Positions 34,859-44,651 of a stretch of 64,000 nt of DNA are shown here, piece after piece (position 1 is the stretch's first letter; every line of letters begins with the position of its first letter). This DNA is from Aerophototrophica crusticola (GTDB lineage: Bacteria; Pseudomonadota; Alphaproteobacteria; Azospirillales; Azospirillaceae): assembly GCA_001939945.1 (NCBI GenBank), contig MOEB01000008.1, positions 62,001 through 126,000 of the forward strand, read 5' to 3'. Made by a program: the position numbers and the translations under genes. The notes under the pieces were generated by a model, which saw only the letters and a list, made by a program, of their open reading frames with translations, made no database searches and had not been told where the DNA came from.

Positions 34859-35764
34859 TCAGGGCAGCGGCGCGCCCATGGCGGTGGAGAGGATGCCGTA
34901 CCATTCGGTGCGGGTCATGCGCACCTTCAAGGCGTCCGCCGCCTCCCGCACCCGATCCGGCGTCTGGGTTCCCACCAGCGGGATCGGGCGTGAGGGGTGG
35001 GCCATGATCCAGGCATAGGCGGCGGCACTGCGCGATACCCCGTCCCGCGCGGCGATGCGGTCCAGCAGCGCCGTGACGGGCTGGGCCTTGGCCCCGTCCG
35101 GCTTGGCGATCCGCCCGCCGGCCAGCGGGGACCAGGCCAGCACGGCCATGCCCAGCTCCATGGCCTGGTCCAGGACCCCGTCGAACAGGGGGCCATGGGC
35201 CAGGGCGGAGAATTCCGGCTGGGTGGAAACCAGCTTGAAGGGCAGGTGGGCCTGCAAGGCCCGCACCTGGGCCGGGCTGTGGTTGGACACGCCCACGGCG
35301 GCGACCTTGCCCTGCTCCACCAACCCGGCCAGGGTGGCGGCCACCGCCGCCGGGTGGGACAACAGGTCGGGCCGGTGGATCTGGTAGAGGTCCACCCGCT
35401 CCACCCCCAGCCGCTTCAGCGACGCCTCGCAGGCCGCGGCCAGGTAGCCGGCGCTGCTGTCATAGGGCACGCCGGGGTTGATGCCGCCCTTGGTGGCCAG
35501 GAACATCCGGTCCCGCAGGCCCGGTGCCTCCCCCAGCACCCGGCCCAGCAGGGCCTCCGCCGCGCCGAACGGCTCCCCCGGCCCGGCATAGATGTCGGCC
35601 GTGTCGAACAGGGTGACGCCCGCCTCCAGGACCGTTTCCACCAGGGCCCTTGCGGCGGCCACGTCCTGCCCCCGGAAGCGCCACATGCCCCAGCCCAGGG
35701 GCGACAGGGGGACGGTCCCCGGGACCAGGGTGCGCGGGGATGTGTCGAGCGTCAGCCAGTCCAT
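34859..35764 (-). CDS. aldo/keto reductase
   Basis: 301 residues of the AKR (alpha/beta)8 barrel. The catalytic tetrad is visible: Asp and Tyr in TLFDTADIYAGPGEP, Lys in FLATKGGI and His in LYQIHRPDLL. NADP-binding elements near the C-terminus include VLAWSPLAGGRI and PLVGTQTPDRV. It reduces a carbonyl of unknown origin. The ATG at 35764 follows GGGAGGACCGC. The gene lies downstream of, and on the same strand as, the FAD/NAD(P)-binding protein gene; 72 bases separate them. Confidence 0.9.
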   Translation of the reverse strand: MDWLTLDTSPRTLVPGTVPLSPLGWGMWRFRGQDVAAARALVETVLEAGVTLFDTADIYAGPGEPFGAAEALLGRVLGEAPGLRDRMFLATKGGINPGVPYDSSAGYLAAACEASLKRLGVERVDLYQIHRPDLLSHPAAVAATLAGLVEQGKVAAVGVSNHSPAQVRALQAHLPFKLVSTQPEFSALAHGPLFDGVLDQAMELGMAVLAWSPLAGGRIAKPDGAKAQPVTALLDRIAARDGVSRSAAAYAWIMAHPSRPIPLVGTQTPDRVREAADALKVRMTRTEWYGILSTAMGAPLP

Positions 35765-35836
35765 GCGGTCCTCCCGGGAGATGCCCCGCATCATCGGGCG
35801 CCCCGGCCCTTTCCGCAACCCGTGCCGTGGGACCCC

Positions 35837-37285
35837 TCAGCCAGGCGGCGGTGCCGCCGCCTCGCGCAGCCCTTCCCCGGGGCGGGGGCCGTCGTCGGCG
35901 TGGCGTCGCAGGACGCCGCTCAGGGTCCGGGCCAGGGTCTGGGCCTGCACCCGGATGTCCGGCACGGCCGTCATCTCCCAGAAGGCGCCGCGGGTGACCG
36001 GGCCGATGGCATAGAGGCCCGCGGTGGTGCCGCCGTCCCGGCGCAGCAGCTGGCCGGACGGGGTGACGTCCAGGCCCAGGTGGTAGGGGTCCGGCCGGCC
36101 CAGCCCGTCCCGCAGCAGGGATTGGACCAGGGGGTCGCGGATGCGGGTCACGTCGCAGCTCGGCCCCGCGCAGTTGATGACGTGGTCCACCGCGGCCTCC
36201 TCCTCCCCGCCGCCGCGGGGGGACCAGCGGACGCGGATGCCGTCGCCGGTGTCCTCCAGCCCGCGCAGCCGGCCCGCCACGACCTTCAGCCGGCCGGTGG
36301 CCCGCAGCTCCTCCACCGTTTCGGCGACCTCCGGGGCAAGACGGTGGCGGTGGACATCCCACCAGGGGCGCAGGTGGCGCAGGAACCGGGCCTTGGCCTG
36401 GGGCGGAAGGTCCTGCCAATAGGCCCGGGTCAGGGGGCGGAGGCTGTCCACCACCGCGTGCCAGGACCGCCCCTCCGCGCCTTCCGCGTCCACACGGGCG
36501 CGCACCGCGCGCAAGGCCTGGGACAGGCTGCCGGGCAGGGAGGGGGGCAGGGGCATCACATGGGGGAAGGCGGGGGCGTGCCGGCGCGGCACCAGCCCCC
36601 GGCGCGACAGGGCGGTGATCCGGCCATGGTGGCCGCGGGCGCGCAGGGCCAGGACCATGTCCACCATGGTCAGGCCGGTGCCCACCAGCAGCACCCGGTC
36701 CAGGGTGCCGACGCTGTCCAGCGTGCCGGGCGCCCAGGGGTCCCCGTGGTAGCGGGGGCTGGCATGGATGGCGGGGTCGGCGCCGCCCGGCAGCTCCGGC
36801 GGGAAGTTGCCCACGGCCAGCACGCAGGCATCCACCGGGTAGGTGCGCCCCATGGCCACCGTCAGCTCCAGTCCCTTGCCCGTCCGGCAGAGGGTGACGG
36901 CGTCGTCCGGCACCAGCACCAGGCGCCCCACGGCCCCCGGCGCCCGCACGGCGCGGCTGAGCGTGTCCTGCAGGTAGGCGCCGTAGGTCTGGCGCGGCAC
37001 GAAGGACCCGGGCCCCACCGGGCCCGACACCGCGCCGTCCGGCTGTTCCCGCAGCCAGTCCAGGAAGTGGTTCGGCTGGTCGGGGAAGGCGCTCATGTTG
37101 GCGGCGCGCACGTTCAGCAGGTGCGCCGCGTGGCCGGTGGCATAGGCGACCCCCTTGCCGAAGCCGCGGGCCCGCTCCACCAGCAGAACCTTGGGCGCCG
37201 CCGGCCCGGCGGACAACAGGTGCAGCGCCAGCAGCGAGCCGCTGAAGCCGGCGCCGACGATGGCGACCACAGGCTGTGCCGTCAT
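35837..37285 (-). CDS. FAD/NAD(P)-binding protein
   Basis: 482 residues. An N-terminal Rossmann motif VVAIVGAGFSGSLLALHLLS, then GVAYATGHAAHLLNVRAANM and DQPNHFLDWL, match the FAD-NAD(P)-binding family (PF13454 type). A second dinucleotide site is VLLVGTGLTMVDMVLALRAR (about 195), and VINCAGPSCDVTRIRDPLVQ and YAIGPVTRGAFWE lie near the end. It is related in plan to N-hydroxylating monooxygenases, but the reaction is unknown. The start at 37285 has GGAGGGGGAGG upstream. Confidence 0.85.
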   Translation of the reverse strand: MTAQPVVAIVGAGFSGSLLALHLLSAGPAAPKVLLVERARGFGKGVAYATGHAAHLLNVRAANMSAFPDQPNHFLDWLREQPDGAVSGPVGPGSFVPRQTYGAYLQDTLSRAVRAPGAVGRLVLVPDDAVTLCRTGKGLELTVAMGRTYPVDACVLAVGNFPPELPGGADPAIHASPRYHGDPWAPGTLDSVGTLDRVLLVGTGLTMVDMVLALRARGHHGRITALSRRGLVPRRHAPAFPHVMPLPPSLPGSLSQALRAVRARVDAEGAEGRSWHAVVDSLRPLTRAYWQDLPPQAKARFLRHLRPWWDVHRHRLAPEVAETVEELRATGRLKVVAGRLRGLEDTGDGIRVRWSPRGGGEEEAAVDHVINCAGPSCDVTRIRDPLVQSLLRDGLGRPDPYHLGLDVTPSGQLLRRDGGTTAGLYAIGPVTRGAFWEMTAVPDIRVQAQTLARTLSGVLRRHADDGPRPGEGLREAAAPPPG

Positions 37286-37472
37286 GCCTCCCCCTCCCGC
37301 CGCCCGTGGGCCCGGTGCCCAGGAAAGCACGTCGGCGGTGCGCCTGCCAACGGCGGAGCATCGGCAGGGTTCCGGGTCACGCCCGTTACCCCGGTTTTGC
37401 TCCAGGTTTGGGGACATAGAAGGACCGGGGCGGATATGGCCAACCTTGGGCAGGGAAAGCTATGCTGCCGCG

Positions 37473-37796
37473 ATGGCAGAGATCGCGAAAACCCGGCTTT
37501 CCCGTTTGCGTGACGTCGGCTGGTCCGTATGGGACCCAATCGGCCTTTGCAGGCCCGGCACGTCTTGGCAGGACGACCCGGGGGCAGACGAGTATGATGG
37601 CTACCTGCTCAAAGTCGCGGGCATGCTGGCCCAGGTCGCGTCCGACAGTGCGTGCGTCGATTACCTGGTATGGGTTGAAACCGAGCACATGGGGTTGGGC
37701 GAACGCCCGGACACCCGTGAGCGTGCGGGTGAGACCGTCCGGGCCATCCGGGAAACCCTGTCCATGGTTCCCGGTAAGGACAGCCCAGCCCGCTGA
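37473..37796 (+). CDS. conserved small hypothetical protein
   Basis: 107 residues. The motif DVGWSVWDPIGL at the start and GADEYDGYLLKVAGML in the middle recur, as I recall, in small uncharacterised alphaproteobacterial proteins, sometimes in immunity-like contexts. The C-terminal helix RERAGETVRAIRETLSMV completes it. It is less GC-biased than its neighbours. It converges on the secreted protein gene with 5 bases between the stops. No function assigned. Confidence 0.6.
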   Translation: MAEIAKTRLSRLRDVGWSVWDPIGLCRPGTSWQDDPGADEYDGYLLKVAGMLAQVASDSACVDYLVWVETEHMGLGERPDTRERAGETVRAIRETLSMVPGKDSPAR

Positions 37797-37801
37797 CCGC
37801 C

Positions 37802-38572
37802 TCAGAACTTCAGGTTCGTGCGCAGGCCGAAGCTGGCGGCAGGGCGGGCCTCCAGGTCGCTGACCCGCAGGCTCAGATCCAGCGGCAGCGGGCCGGTGGC
37901 CTGGGGGCGCAGGCGGGCGGCGGCCTCCAGGGACAGGCGGTCGTCCTCCGACAGGCGGAACTGGGCGGAGCGCAGCATGCTGGCCGCCATGGGGTTGGCC
38001 AGGGACAGGACCACGGCACCGCGCTTGGCGCCGGGGGTGCCCTTCTCCGCGCCCACGTCCCAGGCCCAGCGGCCCGTGCGGCGGCAGCCGGACCAGGTGA
38101 CCTTTACCTGCCGCGTCTCGTCCGGGCCGAGGCCAAGCTTGGCCGACCCGCTGCTGGGGGCCCAGCCGCCGCAACGCCCCTCGTACCGGACCGAATGGCG
38201 GTAGCCCTGCTCCAGCCCCAGCGAGGCGGAGGTGCGCAGGCTGCGGGACAGGCTGGCCTCCATCCGGATGGCTTGGCCGGGCATGGACCTGGGGTCGACC
38301 TTCGCCTCCCCCTTGGCGCCGACGAAGCCGGCGACCAGGTCGGTGACCTTCTGCAATCCCTGCTCGGCCCCGGAGCGCAGGCTGGCCGCCAGGGTTGCCC
38401 AAAGGGCCTGCTGTTCCGGCACGGGGGCGGGCGCCACGAGCCCGCGGGGCTGGGGCCGGGAACCCGGCGGGCCGATCTGGGCCGCGGTCGGTTGCGGGGA
38501 GGCCGCGTGGCCGCCCAGGCTGGCCATCACGCACGCGACCAGAAGGATGGCGCCCGTCGTCCGCTGCCGCAT
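37802..38572 (-). CDS. secreted hypothetical protein, possible beta-barrel
   Basis: 256 residues with a signal peptide (AILLVACVMASLGGHA, cleavage near residue 24). After a proline-rich linker come alternating strands (ASLSRSLRTSASLGLEQGYR, RQVKVTWSGCRRTGRWAWDV, DDRLSLEAAARLRP, LDLSLRVSDL) ending with a C-terminal Phe (RTNLKF), as in outer-membrane barrels. Two Cys (GRCGG and SGCRR) could form a disulfide. No family recognised. Confidence 0.6.
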   Translation of the reverse strand: MRQRTTGAILLVACVMASLGGHAASPQPTAAQIGPPGSRPQPRGLVAPAPVPEQQALWATLAASLRSGAEQGLQKVTDLVAGFVGAKGEAKVDPRSMPGQAIRMEASLSRSLRTSASLGLEQGYRHSVRYEGRCGGWAPSSGSAKLGLGPDETRQVKVTWSGCRRTGRWAWDVGAEKGTPGAKRGAVVLSLANPMAASMLRSAQFRLSEDDRLSLEAAARLRPQATGPLPLDLSLRVSDLEARPAASFGLRTNLKF

Positions 38573-38761
38573 GGAGTTACCCCGCCTGTCGTACGATGCC
38601 GATGGGCTAGGGTCTAAGGGGTAACGCCAGGGTCGGGGTGTGACCGGAACGTGGGAAGGCTGGGGTCTGTTTGGGTCAAGGGTGCCGCGCGCCTTCGACC
38701 GGTATTGACAAGCGCGCGGCGCGCATCCTCCGCCCTGACCGCAGCCCAGGGAAGCCTGCCC

Positions 38762-39451
38762 TTGTCCGTCCGCCTGCGCCTTTTCCTGCTTGTCCTGGCC
38801 GCCCTGGCCTTGATGCTGGCCTGGTTGGTGCCGCTCGGCCCGGCCCTGGCGTGGCTGGAGGGCGCGGCGCGGCAGGCGGCGGTGTGGTCGCGGCAGCAGC
38901 CGGTCCCGGCGGCCCTGGGCTATGTGGGGCTGGTGGCGGTGGGCAAGCTGTCGCCCGTGCCGGGGGGCATCGCCCTGATGCTGCTGGGCGGGCTGCTGTT
39001 CGGCACCTTGGCGGGCGGGGCGCTGGCGGCCGTGGGGGCGGGGTTCAGCGCCCTGATCGTCGCCGTGCTGGGGCGCAGGCTGTTCGGCGACTATGCCGCC
39101 CGGCGGCTGGGGCCAAGGCTGGAGCACATCGCCGAGGCCATGGCGAAGGACGGGTTCTACTACCTGCTGGCCATGCGGCTGCTGCCCGTCCTGCCGGCCT
39201 GGATGGTGAACCTGGTGCCGGTGGCCGTGCCGGTGCCCCTGGCGCAGGTGGCGTTGGCGACGACGCTGGGCATCCTGCCCGTCTGCCTGCTGGTGGCCAG
39301 GGTGGGGGCCGAGGTCTCCGCCCTCACCCGCGCGCATGAGGCGGTGACCGCGGGGCTGCTGCTGGACCCCGCCGTACTGCTGCCCCTGCTGGCGCTGAGC
39401 GCCCTGTCCCTGGCGCCGGTGGTGGCCAAGCGGGTGCGCCGGGGGGCCTGA
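38762..39451 (+). CDS. TVP38/TMEM64-type (SNARE-associated/DedA-like) membrane protein
   Basis: 229 residues with hydrophobic helices and the family core GLVAVGKLSPVPGGIALMLL, GGLLFGTLAGGALAAVGAG, then RRLGPRLEHIAEAMAKDGFY, LLAMRLLPVLPAWMVNLVPV. Members are linked to lipid scrambling or membrane homeostasis. The start is uncertain: TTG at 38762, placed just before helix 1 and preceded by GGGAAG, is preferred; an in-frame GTG at 38651 would add 37 residues. A TTGACA-like -35 at 38705 supports the later start. Confidence 0.78.
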   Translation: MSVRLRLFLLVLAALALMLAWLVPLGPALAWLEGAARQAAVWSRQQPVPAALGYVGLVAVGKLSPVPGGIALMLLGGLLFGTLAGGALAAVGAGFSALIVAVLGRRLFGDYAARRLGPRLEHIAEAMAKDGFYYLLAMRLLPVLPAWMVNLVPVAVPVPLAQVALATTLGILPVCLLVARVGAEVSALTRAHEAVTAGLLLDPAVLLPLLALSALSLAPVVAKRVRRGA

Positions 39452-39503
39452 GCGGCGCGGGGGATGCCAAACCGTTCCCGCTTTGTGCTAAGCTGCGTCC
39501 GGG

Positions 39504-40691
39504 ATGGGACAGGTTCGGTCACGAAGGATGGATGCGGGGAGCCAGTCGGTCTGCCGGGATTGCGCCGCCGCCTTGGCCGGCCGCCCTTCGCGCTGCCCGG
39601 AATGCGGGGGGCGGCGGGTATTCTCCCACCCCGAGCTGCATGAGCTGCACATCGGCCACATCGACTGCGACGCCTTCTATGCCAGCGTGGAGAAGCGCGA
39701 CAACCCGGACCTGCGGGACAAGCCGGTGATCGTCGGCGGCGACGGGCGGGGCGTGGTCGCCGCCTGCTGCTACCTGGCGCGGATGGCGGGCGTGCGCTCC
39801 GCCATGCCGGTGCATGAGGCGCTGGAGCGCTGCCCCACCGCCGTGGTCCTGCCCCCCGCCATGGGCAAGTACAAGCAGGTGGGCAACCAGGTGCGCGCCA
39901 TCATGGAGGCCTTCACCGACCTGGTGCAGCCCCTGTCCATCGACGAGGCGTACCTGGACCTGTCCGGCGTGCGCGAGCGCCTGGCCATCAGCCCGGCCCA
40001 GGCGCTGGTGGAGGTCGTGCGGCGGGTGGAGTTCGAGCTGCGGGTCACCGCCTCCGTCGGCCTCAGCTACAACAAGATGCTGGCCAAGATCGCGTCGGAC
40101 CTGGACAAGCCGCGCGGCTTCTCCGCCATCGGCCGGGCGGAGGCGCAGGGCTTCCTGGAGGACAAGCCGGTCAAGATCCTGTGGGGCGTGGGGCCGGCCC
40201 TGGAGCGGAAACTGCGGGAGGACGGGATCACCCGGGTGGGCCAGCTGCGCCATCTGGGGGAGGCGCGGCTGGTGCAGCGCTACGGCGCCATGGGCCGCAC
40301 GCTCTACCGCTATTCCCAGGCCCAGGACGACCGGCAGGTCACCCCCGACCAGCCGAGCAAGAGCGTGTCGGCCGAGGACACGCTGGACTGGCCCACCGCC
40401 GAGCCGGCGGCCCTGGCCAGCCTGATGCGGCCGCTGGCGGAAAAGGTGGCCCAGCGCATGGCGCGGGAAGGGGTGGCCGGGCGCAGCGTGGTGCTGAAGC
40501 TGAAGACGGCGGACTTCCAGCTCCTCACCCGGTCCCGCCGGGTGGACCCGCCAGCCCGCTCCGCCCAGGTGATCCTGGACACGGTGCTGCCGCTGTTGCA
40601 GCGGGAGGCGGACGGGCGGGAGTTCCGCCTGCTGGGGGTGGGCTGCACCGACCTGCTGGAGGTGGGGGCCGAGCCGGACCTGTTCGCGTGA
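39504..40691 (+). CDS. dinB: DNA polymerase IV with N-terminal zinc ribbon
   Basis: 395 residues. An N-terminal Cys cluster (VCRDCAAAL, then RCPECGGRR) is followed by the Y-family palm: HIDCDAFYASVEKRDNPDL, DKPVIVGG, RGVVAACCYLAR, RSAMPVHEAL and the catalytic SIDEAYLDLSG. The thumb has ILWGVGPALERKL, and the little finger PSKSVSAEDTL onward. It performs translesion synthesis. The zinc-ribbon form is common in alphaproteobacteria. It ends DLLEVGAEPDLFA, without an obvious beta-clamp motif of the QLxLF kind. ATG 39504; ATG 39528 is an alternative. Confidence 0.92.
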   Translation: MGQVRSRRMDAGSQSVCRDCAAALAGRPSRCPECGGRRVFSHPELHELHIGHIDCDAFYASVEKRDNPDLRDKPVIVGGDGRGVVAACCYLARMAGVRSAMPVHEALERCPTAVVLPPAMGKYKQVGNQVRAIMEAFTDLVQPLSIDEAYLDLSGVRERLAISPAQALVEVVRRVEFELRVTASVGLSYNKMLAKIASDLDKPRGFSAIGRAEAQGFLEDKPVKILWGVGPALERKLREDGITRVGQLRHLGEARLVQRYGAMGRTLYRYSQAQDDRQVTPDQPSKSVSAEDTLDWPTAEPAALASLMRPLAEKVAQRMAREGVAGRSVVLKLKTADFQLLTRSRRVDPPARSAQVILDTVLPLLQREADGREFRLLGVGCTDLLEVGAEPDLFA

Positions 40692-40957
40692 TGTTGGCAC
40701 CGCCCGTCCGCACCCGCTTGGGCAGGCCTCGCAGGGGCATTTTCGCCCAAAATGGTACCCCGATGATGGGATACCCCGTAGCCGCAGGTGTTTTTCCTTG
40801 CCGTGCGGTCCAGACTCGCCCATGTGTGCGGGGTCAACCTGTTTCGGACCGCTGCCCTGCCACGCCTTCGGGTGTTCAGATCGCTGCTTTTCTGGACACA
40901 GACTGATGTGCCGGGCCGTTCGGTTTGGCACCGCCACCATGTTTCGGGAGGACTGTC

Positions 40958-41167
40958 ATGCCGATCGGCACAGTCAAATGGTTCAACGGGACCAAGGGTT
41001 ACGGGTTCATCCAGCCGGAGAACGGCGGGCCGGACGTGTTCGTCCACATCTCCGCCGTCGAGCGCGCCGGCATGCGTGACCTGGCCGAGGGCCAGAAGGT
41101 CTCCTACGAGGAGCAGCGCGACCCGAAGCGCGGCAAGACCTCGGCCGAGAACCTGAAGGCGGTCTGA
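40958..41167 (+). CDS. cold-shock protein, CspA family
   Basis: 69 residues forming one OB fold: [20 protein letters not shown] contains RNP1 (KGYGFIQ), and [14 protein letters not shown] contains RNP2 (VFVHIS). It binds single-stranded RNA/DNA. GGGAGGA lies upstream of the ATG. The 266-base gap before it, with no gene, could include a long 5' leader of the kind that controls csp mRNAs by temperature, although no structure is proven. A strong terminator follows. Confidence 0.95.
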   Translation: MPIGTVKWFNGTKGYGFIQPENGGPDVFVHISAVERAGMRDLAEGQKVSYEEQRDPKRGKTSAENLKAV

Positions 41168-41193
41168 CCAGACCCGCTTTCGGACCAGGGAAA

Positions 41194-41222
41194 GGGGCGC
41201 CCGGCGACGGGTGCCCCTTTTT
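41194..41222 (+). terminator. rho-independent terminator of the csp gene
   Basis: The stem GGGGCGCCCG pairs with CGGGTGCCCC (one G-U) around GCGA, followed by TTTTT. Confidence 0.9.
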
Positions 41223-41312
41223 CTGTTGGTGAACCAGCGATGACGTCTTCCCCGGGACCGGCCCGGGGGACAAGACCGGAGCGGCACCCACCGGGGTGCC
41301 GGGAGAAGGACC

Positions 41313-41540
41313 ATGGCGAAGAAGAAGCAGCCCGTGGAAACGGGCTATGTGCTGTATGACGTGCTCTACGAGGACGGCAACCGCACCTCCAACCGCCGCG
41401 TGCCGCGGTCGGAGATCGACACCTACAACGAGGAAGGCTCCATCAAGGCCTTCATCGAGGCCCAGGACCGCAAGATCGCCGAGATGTCCGGCAACCCCCG
41501 CGGCCCCATCAAGAGCATGACCAAGTCCCCGGGGCAGTGA
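41313..41540 (+). CDS. small conserved hypothetical protein, 75 aa
   Basis: Starts MAKKKQPVETGYVLYDVLYE and contains RRVPRSEIDTYNEEGSIKAF; the basic N-terminus and beta-alpha pattern are regular. GGGAGAAGG lies upstream of the ATG. Nearly all third positions are G or C, so it is certainly coding. No function known. Confidence 0.7.
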   Translation: MAKKKQPVETGYVLYDVLYEDGNRTSNRRVPRSEIDTYNEEGSIKAFIEAQDRKIAEMSGNPRGPIKSMTKSPGQ

Positions 41541-41590
41541 GGGGCGTCGGGATTTTCGGTCAGCCCCTCAGGAAACCACCCCTGGTGCTT

Positions 41591-41678
41591 CCCCCGCGCA
41601 GGCGGGGGTCCACTGTTTTTCAATCACAGGGACGGCACACGCCGGGTCAAGAACTGTGGGCCCCCGCCTTCGCGGGGG
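41591..41678. repeat. REP-like inverted repeat
   Basis: Two hairpins, CCCCCGC-GCAG-GCGGGGG (41591-41608) and CCCCCGC-CTTC-GCGGGGG (41661-41678), flank about 50 bases whose ends are themselves partly complementary (TCCACTG / CTGTGGG). This has the form of a palindromic intergenic element of the REP/BIME kind between convergent genes. Confidence 0.65.
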
Positions 41679-41757
41679 ACGCGGTTATCTTGGCTCGACC
41701 TGGAGGCTCAACCATCGGCCTTGGGCAGAAACTACCTGCCTGTCCCCGCCCCACGCC

Positions 41758-42021
41758 TCACTTCCGCGGCAGCATGGCCTCTTGGCGGAAGTCGGCGTTC
41801 AGCTTCTCGGTGGGCACGCACACCACCTTGACCCGGTCGTCCGCCGTCAGGTCCCGGCCCATCTGGGTATTGGCCAGGTAGGCGCTGCCCATCTTCAGAC
41901 AGGTGCCGGGCATGGAGACCTCCTCCGGCACGCGCATCACGCTCACGGCGGTCTGGCGGTTGCAGTCCTGCAGGTCGGGCGTGGCGGTCAGTGAACAGAC
42001 GAGGACGAGGGCGGTCAGCAT
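41758..42021 (-). CDS. small exported hypothetical protein
   Basis: 87 residues. A hydrophobic start LTALVLVCSLTATPDLQDC suggests export, with two further Cys (GTCLKMG, VVCVPTE). SMPGTCLKMGSAYLANTQMG is well ordered. GGAGG lies nine bases before the ATG at 42021. A small periplasmic protein of unknown role. Confidence 0.6.
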   Translation of the reverse strand: MLTALVLVCSLTATPDLQDCNRQTAVSVMRVPEEVSMPGTCLKMGSAYLANTQMGRDLTADDRVKVVCVPTEKLNADFRQEAMLPRK

Positions 42022-42423
42022 AGGATCAGGCCTCCAAGGGTGGACAGGCGGTCTTGATCCTCCCCTGGGGTGCCGGGCGGCAGGCGTGGCCATCCGGTCG
42101 TCCTTGCCGGGCCGGAAGCCCGGGACGCGCATCCGGCAGGCAGGTGCCTGGCCGCCTTGCTGCGCTGCACAATCGTACCGATAACCATATAGGGTCGGGG
42201 CGGGGTGGCACAGGGGACAAAAATGGGGTGCGACATGCTTGACCAGCTGGCGGTCAAGCGCCCGGCCGGGTAAGTCGTCGCGTGGGGGCTAAGCCGTCTG
42301 GTGATAGCCATCCTCTATCGGCACACGACGCCTCTGCATTGCGTCCATCCCCCCGGCCGTGGAAGGGTGCATCATCAGTCGGTGCCGGACGGCACCCAAT
42401 CGAGAATCGACCGGGAGGCGGGC
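42022..42423. other. upstream region of frmA
   Basis: 400 bases without a credible gene. The notable element is a perfect inverted repeat at 42237-42259. The left half probably carries the promoter of the divergent small exported protein. I see nothing else of note. Confidence 0.4.
42237..42259. promoter_or_regulatory. inverted repeat upstream of frmA, candidate operator
   Basis: GCTTGACC and GGTCAAGC, perfect 8-bp arms with seven bases between, 165 bases before the frmA start. Size and spacing suit a dimeric regulator. No regulator gene is adjacent. Confidence 0.4.
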
Positions 42424-43536
<1,113 letters not shown>

Positions 43537-43584
43537 GGCTCCGCCTCGACCCACTGGCGGCGACGCCGTAGCATCCCTTTTGTT

Positions 43585-43684
43585 CGTGTCTTCCGTGGAT
43601 CGTCCGTGTCGTCCGTGTCTCTTGCCCCTGGCGTCGGGCCGGGCACACGGACCGCACGGACATGCCACGGACAGGCACGGACCA
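43585..43684. repeat. GTCCGTG-rich inverted repeat between frmA and fghA
   Basis: Three TCCGTG words on the left (43585-43620) face four CACGGA words on the right (43644-43684), making a long imperfect inverted repeat around GC-rich sequence. It could form a stem in the frmA-fghA transcript and tune processing or expression of the second gene. Confidence 0.5.
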
Positions 43685-43705
43685 GCACCACCCGAGGGGC
43701 AGACC

Positions 43706-44554
43706 ATGGCCGCGCTTGAGACCATCTCCCGCCACCGCACCCATGGCGGCTGGACCGGGTACTATTCCCATGCCAGCCGGGAGACCGGCACCACCATGAA
43801 GGTGGGCGTGTTCGAGCCGCCGGCGGCCGAGAAGGGCAAGGTGCCCGTGCTGGTCTACCTGGCCGGGCTGACCTGCGACGAGACCACCTTCCTGATCAAG
43901 GCGGACGCCCAGCGGCTGGCGGCGGAGCTGGGCATCATGCTCATCGCCCCGGACACCAGCCCCCGTGGCCTGGACATCCCCGGCATCAAGGAAAGCTGGG
44001 ACTTCGGGGAGGCGGCAGGCTTCTACCTGAACGCCACCAACGAGCCCTGGGCCAAGAACTTCCGCATGGACGCCTATGTCACGGGGGAGCTGCTGGAGGT
44101 GGTGGGGGCGAGCTTCCCCAACGCCGACCTCAGCCGCCTGTCCATCTTCGGCCACTCCATGGGCGGGCACGGGGCACTGACCCTGGCCCTGAAGAACCCC
44201 GGCAAGTACAGGTCCGTCTCCGCCTTCGCCCCCATCGTGGCCCCCACCCAGGTCCCCTGGGGCCACAAGGCCCTGCCGCGCTACCTGGGCGAGGACAAGG
44301 CCGCCTGGGCCAACCACGACACGGTGGAGCTGCTGAAGGCCGGCCACAAGTTCCCCGGCCCCGTGCTGGTGGACCAGGGCCTGGGCGACAAGTTCCTGGC
44401 GGAGCAGCTAAGGCCCGAGCTGCTGGAGCAGGCCGCCAAGGAGGCCGGCGCCGACGTGACCGTTCGCCGCCACGAAGGCTACGACCACGGCTACTTCTTC
44501 ATCCAGACCTTCATGGACGACCACCTCAGGCACCACGCCAAGTACCTGACGTGA
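43706..44554 (+). CDS. fghA: S-formylglutathione hydrolase
   Basis: 282 residues of the esterase-D family. The nucleophile elbow is IFGHSMGGHGALTLALKNP (Ser in G-H-S-M-G). The acid is in VLVDQGLGDKFLAEQLRPE and the base His in GYDHGYFFIQTFMDDHLRHH. LVYLAGLTCDETTFLIKAD is the family opening. It releases formate and glutathione, the second step of formaldehyde detoxification after frmA. The ATG at 43706 gives the standard length. Also named frmB. Confidence 0.95.
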   Translation: MAALETISRHRTHGGWTGYYSHASRETGTTMKVGVFEPPAAEKGKVPVLVYLAGLTCDETTFLIKADAQRLAAELGIMLIAPDTSPRGLDIPGIKESWDFGEAAGFYLNATNEPWAKNFRMDAYVTGELLEVVGASFPNADLSRLSIFGHSMGGHGALTLALKNPGKYRSVSAFAPIVAPTQVPWGHKALPRYLGEDKAAWANHDTVELLKAGHKFPGPVLVDQGLGDKFLAEQLRPELLEQAAKEAGADVTVRRHEGYDHGYFFIQTFMDDHLRHHAKYLT

Positions 44555-44556
44555 CC

Positions 44557-44651
44557 CCGTAGGTCGGATTAGCGAAGCGTAATCCGACACCGCGCAGCTT
44601 CCCCACCGCCGTCGGATTACGGCGCCTCCCGGCGCCTAATCCGACCTACGG
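44557..44651. repeat. 95-bp terminal inverted repeat element
   Basis: The perfect 15-bp termini CCGTAGGTCGGATTA and TAATCCGACCTACGG enclose smaller internal copies of the same words (GCGTAATCCGAC, GTCGGATTAC). It has the form of a small non-autonomous palindromic element of the type often seen in proteobacterial intergenic regions. Its right end supplies the TAG stop codon of the Phd-like gene. Confidence 0.75.

Noticed and set aside
37769-37783. CCCGGTAAGGACAG near the end of the small hypothetical gene resembling an iteron
   Set aside because: Lacks the G/C run of true copies and is isolated.
40692-40957. Possible small gene or riboswitch before the cold-shock gene
   Set aside because: No frame with protein character and no riboswitch motif recognisable by eye; treated only as a possible long leader.
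44557-44651. Insertion sequence
   Set aside because: Only 95 bases with no transposase; it is at most a non-autonomous palindromic element.
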